From Oryzomicrobium sp. (GTDB lineage Bacteria; Pseudomonadota; Gammaproteobacteria; Burkholderiales; Rhodocyclaceae), in the NCBI RefSeq assembly GCF_021287045.1, contig NZ_JAJTBG010000013.1, forward strand, positions 33,080-97,079: DNA of 64,000 nucleotides, in the 5' to 3' direction. The translations under genes were made by a program, and so were the position numbers. This document shows, piece by piece, positions 15,241-22,618 of the stretch (position 1 is the first letter of the stretch; every line of letters begins with the position of its first letter). The notes under the pieces were generated by a model. It saw only the letters and a list, made by a program, of their open reading frames with translations. It made no database searches and had not been told where the DNA came from.

Positions 15241-15984
15241 TCAGTGCGTGCGGCTCTCGGCGGCCTCGGCTTCGCGGACGGCCTGCTCCCAGACCTTACG
15301 CGGGATGAAGGTTTGCAACCGCTCCAGGGCCTTGCGCATCAGGGCTTCGGGAATCTCGTGGCCGATCTTGGGCAGCACGTCGGCGGTCACGTCGCCACCC
15401 AGGGCCACCAGGTGCTCGCCGGCGTCCACGCTGTGGCGGGCCGGCACCACTGGGTCGGCCATGCCGTGGAAGAGGTGAATCACCGTGTCGGTGGGCGGCT
15501 CCTCGGGCAGGGTGGCGTAGCGGCCGGAGAAGGCCAGCACCCGGCCGGCCAGCTCGTGGCCGAGCAGGCCGTGGGCGGCCTGGGCCGCCTCCAGGGCCAG
15601 GATGGCACCTTGGGAGAAGCCCACCAGGCAGACCCGCTGGGGCGCCAGGTTGAAGGTAGCCCGGGTGGCCTCGATCTCGGCGATCAGGCGCGGCACCACG
15701 GCGGCGATGCGCTCGGGCCGATTGGTCTCGGTGATGTCCTGGAGCGAGAACCACTGGCGGCCGAAAGGCGCCTGGTCGAAGGGCTCGAAGCCCTCGGCGA
15801 GCAGGTGGGCGGCCTGGGGGTAGTAGTGGCCGATGGCCTGAGCCAGGGGCTCCAGGTCGTCGCCCCGGGCACCCACGCCGTGCAGATAGATGAACAGCAG
15901 CTCCGGCGTGCCGCTTTCCGGCAGCAGGAGGGTGCCGGTGAGCTGGGGAGCGCCGCCGGCGTTGGGAGTGGTCGGGGTGGTCAT
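15241..15984 (-). CDS. Alpha/beta-hydrolase, phospholipase/carboxylesterase family (YpfH-like)
   Basis: 247-residue serine hydrolase of the YpfH/carboxylesterase family, cytoplasmic. The oxyanion region LHGVGARGDDL, the nucleophile elbow GFSQG, the Asp in GMADPVVPARHS and the His in GHEIPEA give the full Ser-Asp-His set. The ATG at 15984 is chosen because AAGGA precedes it by five bases; an ATG immediately before it (15987) is nearly equivalent, and the long Ala-rich upstream frame lacks family homology. Substrate unknown (short-chain esters or lysophospholipids in relatives). Confidence 0.85.
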   Translation of the reverse strand: MTTPTTPNAGGAPQLTGTLLLPESGTPELLFIYLHGVGARGDDLEPLAQAIGHYYPQAAHLLAEGFEPFDQAPFGRQWFSLQDITETNRPERIAAVVPRLIAEIEATRATFNLAPQRVCLVGFSQGAILALEAAQAAHGLLGHELAGRVLAFSGRYATLPEEPPTDTVIHLFHGMADPVVPARHSVDAGEHLVALGGDVTADVLPKIGHEIPEALMRKALERLQTFIPRKVWEQAVREAEAAESRTH

Positions 15985-16184
15985 CATGTTCCTTTCGGCC
16001 GCAGCGCTCGGCGCTGCGGGGGTAATCATCGTTTCCGTTGCTTGCCGCGCGGGAGAAGGGGCGACCTGTGCCGCCAGGGTGTCGACTGTTGGAGCACCGG
16101 CAGCGGCAATAAATCCGCCGCCGGCGTTCATGGGCAACGCGGCCCTTGCAACGCCCTGGGCCATTTCGGGCCTGGCGGCCGGCC

Positions 16185-17000
16185 TCAGTGGAAGGCGTAG
16201 GCGTCCATGGCCAGGATGCCGTGGGTCACGCTGCGGTGCAGCCGCTCGGCCCGGGGGGCGCCATTATCGCCGCTGGCAGGGCCAAGTGCAGCGCCATAGG
16301 CGGCAAACAGCGGGATGAAGTGCTCCGGCGTCGGATGGGCGCGGCGGGCGTAGGGTGTGGCGTTGCGCCAGTCGAGCAGGGCCGCCGTATCGCCGGCGGC
16401 CAGGGTGGCGGCCAGCCATTCGGCAAAGCCGTCCACGTAGGCGCCTTCCGGAGTGCCCGCCAGAGGGCGGCCCAGGTCGCGCAGGTTGTGGGTGACGCTG
16501 CCGGACGCCAGCACCAGCACCCCTTCGTCGCGCAGCGGGGCCAGGGCTCGGCCCAACTCCAGGTGAGCGGCCTCGTCCAGGTGGGCCGATAGGGAAACGG
16601 GCACCACCGGGATGTCGGCCTCCGGGTACATCAGGGCCAGGGGCACCCAGGCGCCGTGGTCCAGGCCCGGGGCGTCGGCCAGGGCGTGGGGGATGCCGGC
16701 CGCTTCCAGCCGACCGGCCACGTCCCGGGCCAGGGCCGGGGAGCCGGCCGCGTCGTAGCGGCGCCGGTACAGCTCGTCGGGAAAGCCCCAGAAGTCGTGG
16801 ATGGTCTCCAGCCGTTCGGCGCTGCCGACCACCGTCAGCCGGGCCATGTCGTGGGCCGACACGGCGACCACGGCGCGGGGACGGCCGTAGGTGCGGTCGA
16901 TGTGCTGGCCCAGGCCGGCGAGGAAATCCCGGGCCGGCACATCTTCGATGAGCAGGCTGGGGGCGCCGTGGGAGACGAACAGGGAGGGCAGGGCGGTCAT
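16185..17000 (-). CDS. ygiD: DODA-type extradiol ring-opening dioxygenase (YgiD-like)
   Basis: 271 residues of the LigB/YgiD group, non-heme metal dioxygenases such as 4,5-DOPA extradiol dioxygenase. Metal/catalytic His motifs are visible: FVSHGAPS at the N-terminus, SAHD, GLDHGAWVPL mid-protein and GSVTHNL near residue 180. The ATG at 17000 has a GGAG site. It diverges from a LysR gene with a T-N11-A inverted repeat between them, the usual layout for a LysR regulator and its target. Natural substrate cannot be told from sequence. Confidence 0.9.
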   Translation of the reverse strand: MTALPSLFVSHGAPSLLIEDVPARDFLAGLGQHIDRTYGRPRAVVAVSAHDMARLTVVGSAERLETIHDFWGFPDELYRRRYDAAGSPALARDVAGRLEAAGIPHALADAPGLDHGAWVPLALMYPEADIPVVPVSLSAHLDEAAHLELGRALAPLRDEGVLVLASGSVTHNLRDLGRPLAGTPEGAYVDGFAEWLAATLAAGDTAALLDWRNATPYARRAHPTPEHFIPLFAAYGAALGPASGDNGAPRAERLHRSVTHGILAMDAYAFH

Positions 17001-17120
17001 GGCAAAACTCCGGTAGTACGCGGCATGGACATCGCCCGGACAGGGCGATGATGGTCCATCGCAGGCCCTTATTGTTCCAGTTGCCAATCGGCGGATAAAG
17101 ATGGCTTTTTTGGATTTTTC

Positions 17121-17137
17121 GTTTCTAAAATAGAAAC
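17121..17137. promoter_or_regulatory. LysR-type operator between ygiD and its divergent regulator
   Basis: GTTTCTA-AAA-TAGAAAC, perfect 7-bp arms, contains the T-N11-A pattern of LysR-family sites. It is 22 bp upstream of the LysR start and 121 bp upstream of ygiD, so it could serve both autoregulation and ygiD control. Confidence 0.7.
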
Positions 17138-17158
17138 AATTGAACGCCAGGAACCCCC

Positions 17159-18055
17159 ATGGATACCTTGCAGTGCATGAGCGTCTTCGCCAAGGTGGCG
17201 GAGCTGGGCAGCTTCGCCGCCGCCGCCGAGCGCCTCGGCGTGGCCCGCTCGGTGGTGTCGAAACAGGTGGTGGCCCTGGAAGAGCGTCTCGGCGTGCGCC
17301 TGATCAACCGCACCACCCGCACCCTGCACCTAACCGAGGCCGGCACCGCCTACCTGGAGCGCTGCAACGGCATCCTGGCGGAAGTGGACAGCTTGGAAGC
17401 CTCCCTGGGCGCCCTTGCCGAATCGCCCCGGGGGCTGTTGCGGGTGAACGCGCCGGTGTCCTTCGCCATTTCGCACCTGGGCGGCGTGCTGGCCGGCTAC
17501 CGGCGTCTCTACCCGGAGGTAGGGGTGGAACTGGCGGTGAACGATCGGCAGGTGGACATTGTGGAAGAGGGTTACGACCTGGCCCTGCGCATCGCCCGCA
17601 AGCTCGAATCGTCCCTGGTGGGCCGGCGTCTGGCCACGGCCCGCATGGTGCTGTGCGCAGCACCCGGCTACCTGGCCCGGCGCGGCACTCCGGCCCGCCT
17701 GGAGGAGCTGGCCGGCCACGACTGCATCGGCTACACCTACTGGGGTAGCGGCGACGACTGGCAACTGGACGGCCCGGACGGCCGGCCCGCCACAGTGCGG
17801 GTCAAGCCCATGCTGCGGGTGAACAACGGCGACGTGATCCGGGCCGCCGCCCTGGAAGGGGAAGGCGTGATCTTCCAGCCCTCGTTCCTGGTGGGGGACG
17901 ACCTGCGCACCGGCCGGCTCGTCGAGCTGTTGCCGGACCACCGGCCCATGGAAATCGGCATCTACGCGGTGTATCCCCATCGCAAGTACCTTTCGGCCAA
18001 GGTGCGGACTTTTGTGGATTTTTTGGCTGCTAGATTTTCAACATGCAAAATTTAA
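17159..18055 (+). CDS. LysR-family transcriptional regulator
   Basis: 298 residues: N-terminal winged helix-turn-helix (FAKVAELGSFAAAAERLGV ... LINRTTRTLHLTEAG) and a type-2 periplasmic-binding-like effector domain, of the CrgA/DmlR-like branch. Probably controls the divergent dioxygenase gene through the 17121 repeat. The last eight codons or so (AGA, TCA, ACA, TGC, AAA, ATT) abruptly become AT-rich, matching the island that follows, so the original C-terminus may have been cut and replaced by the island edge. The regulatory core looks complete. Confidence 0.92.
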   Translation: MDTLQCMSVFAKVAELGSFAAAAERLGVARSVVSKQVVALEERLGVRLINRTTRTLHLTEAGTAYLERCNGILAEVDSLEASLGALAESPRGLLRVNAPVSFAISHLGGVLAGYRRLYPEVGVELAVNDRQVDIVEEGYDLALRIARKLESSLVGRRLATARMVLCAAPGYLARRGTPARLEELAGHDCIGYTYWGSGDDWQLDGPDGRPATVRVKPMLRVNNGDVIRAAALEGEGVIFQPSFLVGDDLRTGRLVELLPDHRPMEIGIYAVYPHRKYLSAKVRTFVDFLAARFSTCKI

Positions 18056-19612
18056 ATGATAGAGTGCCAGGTTGTTGGCTTTGTGATTTTATCGACAATT
18101 GGGGGTGGTTGTGAAAATTCGAAAGATTCACCTTGTAATAATTCAACCCCTTGGTTATGCACACTCACTTGGTTTTATTGATCAGGCACGTTTTTTCCGC
18201 TATCAATTTCGCCGCCTTGGTTATGAAGTAACCATAGGGAAAAATCGCCCTCGGTTTGATGCTGTGAATTTCATATTTGGGGCGCATCTTCTTTTTGATT
18301 CTGGCTTGCTTGACCGCTACAAGTGTGTAATTGTCAATCTTGAACAGCTTGGATTAGGTGGTGCCCAAGTTTCCGAGTCATATCTTAATATGCTGAAGAG
18401 TTTTTCAGTTGTTGATTATGACTATGAAAACACTGTGGTGTATTCTGACGAGGGGCGGGGTGGTGTTCCAATTATTTCATTTGCTCACGCTCCTTATCTA
18501 GATAGAGGGGAAAGCGCTTTGGCTAGCCGCCCTGTCGACATTCTTTTCTTTGGTAGCATGAATGATCGAAGAAAGGAAATGATTGAGAAGGTTGAGAGTT
18601 CTGGCTTCAAGGTTAGCTTTCTCGATTTTGGTGTTTATGGCCCGGAACGGGATATTCATATTGGTAGTGCAAAAGCCGTTTTTAATTGCCATTTTTACGA
18701 TTTGGCACGATTTGAACAGGCGCGAGTTTTTCAATGCTTATCTCTTGGAACCCCGGTGATTAGTGAGTGTTCCGGGCTTTCAAAGCCGCCAGCTCAGTTC
18801 AAGGAAAGCGTTTTTTGGGTTTCTTCAGAAGATATTACAAGATTTTTTCGAGAGTATTTTAATACGCCGGAATTTTTTTCGTCGGCGGAAGAGAAGTTAG
18901 AAGGTTTCAAGAAGGTTGATGTATTGGATGAGTTTTCAAATGCATTGACTTGCCTGGAGGGCGTGTTTTCGCAAAAAAATGGTGAAGGGTTTTGGATGCC
19001 TACGGAATTGCATATAGGATCCGGTAAGGATTATATGCTGGGGTGGCTTAATGTTGATATTTTGGAAACGGCGCAACCCGATTTGCTTTTGGATCTTTCC
19101 AAAAATGTTGATTTTCCAGTTCGAGCAGTGAGCCCAATAGTTGGATCTGTTGAGTTAGGAGGAGGGCAGCTTGATGTAATTTATGCCAACAATGTTTTGG
19201 AGCATGTCCCCGACCTTTCTCGGCTAATGGAAAATTGTTTATTTTTGCTGAAGGATGGCGGCAAGATGGTCATTGAGGTTCCCTATGAACATGCCCCGAC
19301 AGCTTGGCAAGACCCCACCCACGTGAGAGCCTTGAACGAAAACTCGTGGATTTATTACACTGATTGGTTTTGGTACCTTGGTTGGTTTGAGAACCGGTTT
19401 TTGCTCGAGCATTTTGCATTTCTTGATGCGCAGCTTAAAGAGTGTTCCCACGATTTGGCGCATTTTATGCAAGTTAGGTTTGTTAAAATCAAAACAAGTG
19501 TTGCAGAGAAAATGGTGGCGCGTTCGATGAGGCCGGATTTTGGAGGCATTCCAAATGATCTGGTTTAAGCAATAAGGCATAAGCGATTTTGTATGGCTTT
19601 TCTAAAGTGAAT
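18020..19612. mobile_element. AT-rich horizontally acquired insert (genomic islet)
   Basis: Base composition and codon use drop sharply in GC content from about 18020, inside the LysR tail, to about 19612, just before dusC, whereas both flanks are strongly GC-rich. It carries one gene. No transposase, integrase, flanking direct repeat or terminal inverted repeat was found, so the transfer mechanism is unknown; homologous replacement between flanks is possible. Confidence 0.65.
18111..19568 (+). CDS. Glycosyltransferase-like / SAM methyltransferase fusion protein
   Basis: 485 residues from the GTG at 18111. The N-terminal 280 residues resemble a CgeB-like glycosyltransferase of the GT-B type: a DILFFGSMNDRR strand at about 145 and a nucleotide-sugar-like segment FEQARVFQCLSLGTPVISE near 210. 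The C-terminal 170 residues start LHIGSGKDYMLGWLNVDI, a class I methyltransferase motif, followed by YANNVLEHVPD and a GGKMVIEVP strand. Such proteins occur in surface-polysaccharide and flagellin-glycan loci, but no such genes are adjacent. Low GC marks recent acquisition. The start is uncertain among GTG 18105, GTG 18111 and TTG 18099; GGGGGTGG lies before 18111. Substrate unknown. Confidence 0.72.
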   Translation: MKIRKIHLVIIQPLGYAHSLGFIDQARFFRYQFRRLGYEVTIGKNRPRFDAVNFIFGAHLLFDSGLLDRYKCVIVNLEQLGLGGAQVSESYLNMLKSFSVVDYDYENTVVYSDEGRGGVPIISFAHAPYLDRGESALASRPVDILFFGSMNDRRKEMIEKVESSGFKVSFLDFGVYGPERDIHIGSAKAVFNCHFYDLARFEQARVFQCLSLGTPVISECSGLSKPPAQFKESVFWVSSEDITRFFREYFNTPEFFSSAEEKLEGFKKVDVLDEFSNALTCLEGVFSQKNGEGFWMPTELHIGSGKDYMLGWLNVDILETAQPDLLLDLSKNVDFPVRAVSPIVGSVELGGGQLDVIYANNVLEHVPDLSRLMENCLFLLKDGGKMVIEVPYEHAPTAWQDPTHVRALNENSWIYYTDWFWYLGWFENRFLLEHFAFLDAQLKECSHDLAHFMQVRFVKIKTSVAEKMVARSMRPDFGGIPNDLV

Positions 19613-20605
19613 ATGTGTGCCCTGGAGGCAGGCCAGCTCCTGCTGGCTCCCATGGAGGGGCTGGCCGATTACGTGCTGCGCGACGTGCTGACCCGCATCG
19701 GCGGCTACGACGCCTCGGTGTCCGAGTTCGTCCGGGTCTCGGGCTCCCTATTGCCCACCCGCACCTATATGCGCCTGTGCCCGGAGGTCGCCAACGGCGC
19801 CCACACTCCGGCCGGCACCCCGGTGGTGGTGCAGTTGCTCGGCAGCGACCCGGAATGGCTGGGGCGCAACGCCGCCAAACTGAGTGCCATGGCGCCCCAC
19901 GGCATCGACCTCAACTTCGGCTGCCCGGCCAAGACGGTGAACCGCCACGGCGGCGGCGCCATGCTGCTGGCCGATCCGGAACTGCTCAACCGCATCCTGC
20001 GCACGGTACGTGCCGCCGTACCGGCGCACATTCCGGTCACCGCCAAGATGCGCCTGGGCATCAGCGACACCTCCCGGGCCCTCGATTGCGCCCAGTCCCT
20101 GGCCGAGGGCGGTGCCGGCCGGCTGGTGGTCCATGCCCGCACCAAGGACGAGGGCTACCGCCCGCCGGCCCATTGGGAATGGATCGCCCGTATCCGCGAG
20201 GCGGTGCCGGTGCCGGTGGTGGCCAACGGCGAGGTGTGGAGCGTGGCCGATTGGGCCCGCTGCCGCGATGCGAGCGGCTGCCCCGACGTGATGATCGGCC
20301 GGGGCGCCGTGGCCGACCCCTTCCTCGTCCGGCGCATCCGCGGCGAGCACGACCCGGTGCCGGGACCTGCCGACTGGCAGGCCGTGCTGCCGATGCTGCT
20401 GGCCTACTGGGAGGCCGTGCACCACCGGGTGCTGCCGATCCACGCTCCGGGCCGGCTCAAGGTCTGGCTCAACCTGCTGCGCCGCACCTGGCCCGAGGCC
20501 GCCGAGTTGTACGCCCGCATCCGGCCGATCAACGACCCGGCGCGGATCGCCCAACTACTTCACGAACTGGTCGCCGAAGCCGCCCGCCGCGGACGGGAGT
20601 CGTGA
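19613..20605 (+). CDS. dusC: tRNA-dihydrouridine(16) synthase
   Basis: 330-residue FMN-dependent tRNA-U reductase. Motifs include APMEGLADYVLRD at the N-terminus, the catalytic Cys in NFGCPAKTVNRHGGGA, KMRLG, and VVHARTKDEGY; the pattern fits the DusC branch. The ATG at 19613 restores high GC immediately, so the coding sequence begins right at the islet edge and its native ribosome site and promoter may have been replaced by the insert. Confidence 0.92.
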   Translation: MCALEAGQLLLAPMEGLADYVLRDVLTRIGGYDASVSEFVRVSGSLLPTRTYMRLCPEVANGAHTPAGTPVVVQLLGSDPEWLGRNAAKLSAMAPHGIDLNFGCPAKTVNRHGGGAMLLADPELLNRILRTVRAAVPAHIPVTAKMRLGISDTSRALDCAQSLAEGGAGRLVVHARTKDEGYRPPAHWEWIARIREAVPVPVVANGEVWSVADWARCRDASGCPDVMIGRGAVADPFLVRRIRGEHDPVPGPADWQAVLPMLLAYWEAVHHRVLPIHAPGRLKVWLNLLRRTWPEAAELYARIRPINDPARIAQLLHELVAEAARRGRES

Positions 20606-20753
20606 CACAATCCCGCCTCGCCGGATGTGCGGAGACATGCACGGCGGCATAGAGCGGTATAGACACACCACAACAACAAGGGGGGAGGCGTCCGGCACGG
20701 CTGCCGGGCTGCCGCCACGGCCAAGCTCCCCCAGGTGAGAGGAGCAATAAACC

Positions 20754-21671
20754 ATGATCTGGCGCGAACACCGTTCCCGACCAACCCACCCCGCAGTCCT
20801 GCACGGCATCGCCGCCCTGATCGCCCTGGGGGGCGCAGGCGGGGCTTCGGCGGCATTGAACGACGTCTTTCCCACCGACTACGTGCCCATGGCCCCTGGC
20901 ACCACGGTACTGGTCAGCTACCTCTACGACCGGCAGGTGAAAGGCCCCTACGTAGGCGGGGAGAAGACCCAGAACTGGAAAGGGAACGCCACCATCGGCG
21001 CCCTGCGGGCCAGCTACTTCGGCGACGTGCTCGGGGTGCGCACCGCCGGCACCCTGACCATGACCTATGCCGATCAGCACCTGGACGGTACCGGCATCCC
21101 GAACAGCATCAACAAAGCCTCCAGCGGCTGGTACGACGCCCGCCTGGGGCTGACGGGCTGGGCGATCAACGATCCGGAGCGGCGCCACTACCTGGCGGTC
21201 AACCTGACGGCCATGGTGCCCACCGGAGAATACCAGCGCCAGAATCTGCAGAACGTCGGCGAGAACCGGCACCGGGAAGCCCTGTCCCTGGCCTGGATTC
21301 GCGGGCTGGGAACGAACTGGACCGCCGAGGCCATCGGCGAACTGACCTGGTACGGCGACAACAGCGCCTACTTCCCCGGCGCCCGCACCCGCCAGCAGGC
21401 CCGCAGCGAGGCACTCACCACCTACCTGCGCTACCGCTGGGACAACGGCTTCCAGGCCTTTGCCGGCTACCAGTGGAACACCGGGGGCGAATCCCGCATC
21501 AACAGGGTGGACCAGCACGATTCCCCGCGCAGCCAGCGGGCCTACCTGGGGCTCCTTTATCCGGTGGCCAAGAACCACGTGCTCAGCCTGCGGCTGGGCA
21601 AGGATGTGCAGGTGGAAAACGGCTTCGCCATCGACCGGGAAGCGACCCTGCGCTGGCTGGTCTATTTCTGA
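20754..21671 (+). CDS. Outer-membrane beta-barrel, MetA-pathway (phenol degradation) transporter-like
   Basis: 305 residues with a Sec signal (hydrophobic ALIALGGAGGASA) and then alternating amphipathic strands ending in the C-terminal aromatic (WLVYF) needed for Bam-mediated insertion. It resembles the family annotated as MetA-pathway-of-phenol-degradation putative transporter, including the conserved MVPTGEY segment. Probably a small-solute channel; the substrate is unknown and no aromatic catabolic genes are adjacent. AGAGGAG precedes the ATG. Confidence 0.75.
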   Translation: MIWREHRSRPTHPAVLHGIAALIALGGAGGASAALNDVFPTDYVPMAPGTTVLVSYLYDRQVKGPYVGGEKTQNWKGNATIGALRASYFGDVLGVRTAGTLTMTYADQHLDGTGIPNSINKASSGWYDARLGLTGWAINDPERRHYLAVNLTAMVPTGEYQRQNLQNVGENRHREALSLAWIRGLGTNWTAEAIGELTWYGDNSAYFPGARTRQQARSEALTTYLRYRWDNGFQAFAGYQWNTGGESRINRVDQHDSPRSQRAYLGLLYPVAKNHVLSLRLGKDVQVENGFAIDREATLRWLVYF

Positions 21672-21789
21672 TTTTCTGATCCGGAAACGGCCCGCCCGCC
21701 AGGGCGGATCGGCTATGCTTGGTGGGCGCGGCAGTACGGCAACGTGCCGCCGCGACGCACAACCATAAATAACGATCCGGAGACAACTC

Positions 21790-22332
21790 ATGCTCATGCG
21801 TGCGCCCCAGTCCGTCCTCCTGGTGGTGGACATCCAGGAACGCCTGGCCCCCGCCATCCACGACAGCGACGCCGTCATCGCCAACACCGCCTGGCTGCTC
21901 CAGGTAGCCGCCAAGGTCGGCGTGCCGGTGCTGGCCACCGAGCAGTACCCGGCCGGTCTGGGAGTCACGGTGCCCGCCCTGCGCGGCCTGATTCCTGCCG
22001 AAGCAATTGCCGAGAAGACTCATTTTTCCGCCGTGGCCGAAGGCAACCTGTTCGACCTGCCCGGCGGCGAGCGGCGCCAGTACGTGGTGACCGGCACCGA
22101 GACCCACGTCTGCGTGTTGCAGACGGTCATGGACCTGCTCGCCGGAGGCCGCCAGGTGTTCGTGGTGGCCGAGGCGGTGGGGTCGCGCAAGCCCGCCGAC
22201 AAGGAACTGGCCCTGGAGCGGATGCGGGCCGCCGGGGCGCGCATCGTCTCCCGGGAGATGGTGGCCTTCGAGTGGCTGCACCGGGCCGGCACCGACCTGT
22301 TCCGCGCCGTCAGCCGCGATTTCATCCGGTAG
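21790..22332 (+). CDS. Isochorismatase-family cysteine hydrolase
   Basis: 180-residue cytoplasmic hydrolase of the YcaC/nicotinamidase-like superfamily. The catalytic triad is visible: Asp in VVDIQERLAP near residue 14, Lys in IAEKTHFSA near residue 77, and Cys in GTETHVCVLQT near residue 107, the last with the usual upstream cis-peptide stretch. Substrate unknown; members hydrolyse amides or are cryptic. CCGGAGAC is upstream of the ATG. Confidence 0.88.
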   Translation: MLMRAPQSVLLVVDIQERLAPAIHDSDAVIANTAWLLQVAAKVGVPVLATEQYPAGLGVTVPALRGLIPAEAIAEKTHFSAVAEGNLFDLPGGERRQYVVTGTETHVCVLQTVMDLLAGGRQVFVVAEAVGSRKPADKELALERMRAAGARIVSREMVAFEWLHRAGTDLFRAVSRDFIR

Positions 22333-22358
22333 CCGGACGGCGGCGGGGCCCGCTCCCG

Positions 22359-22380
22359 GCCCCGCCCGGGACGGGGCTTT
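22359..22380 (+). terminator. Possible weak terminator
   Basis: Stem GCCCCG/CGGGGC with loop CCCGGGA followed by TTT, about 27 bp after the hydrolase stop codon and before the smc upstream region. Short stem and T-run, so weak. Confidence 0.35.
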
Positions 22381-22618
22381 CGGGCCGGCGGGGGGGCAAT
22401 GGTATTATGGCGGCTCTTTGCGGCTTCCCCGGCCCCGGACGGTTTTTCCCGCGTTTTGCTCCCTTCCATGAAGATGGAATGAGTGCTGCGTAAAACCGGC
22501 GGTCTGCCGGCCAGCCCCGGAGGCGCCCGTTTTGCCGCCCTGCGGCGGCCGGTCCTCCGCCGGCCCCGATCCATCCCGGTGGCCGGACCCTTCCTGCACC
22601 TGCCGCCCACCGGATTAC

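Noticed and set aside
18020-19612. Transposon or integrated phage in the AT-rich islet
   Set aside because: No transposase, integrase, terminal inverted repeat or target-site duplication was found; only a single cargo gene.
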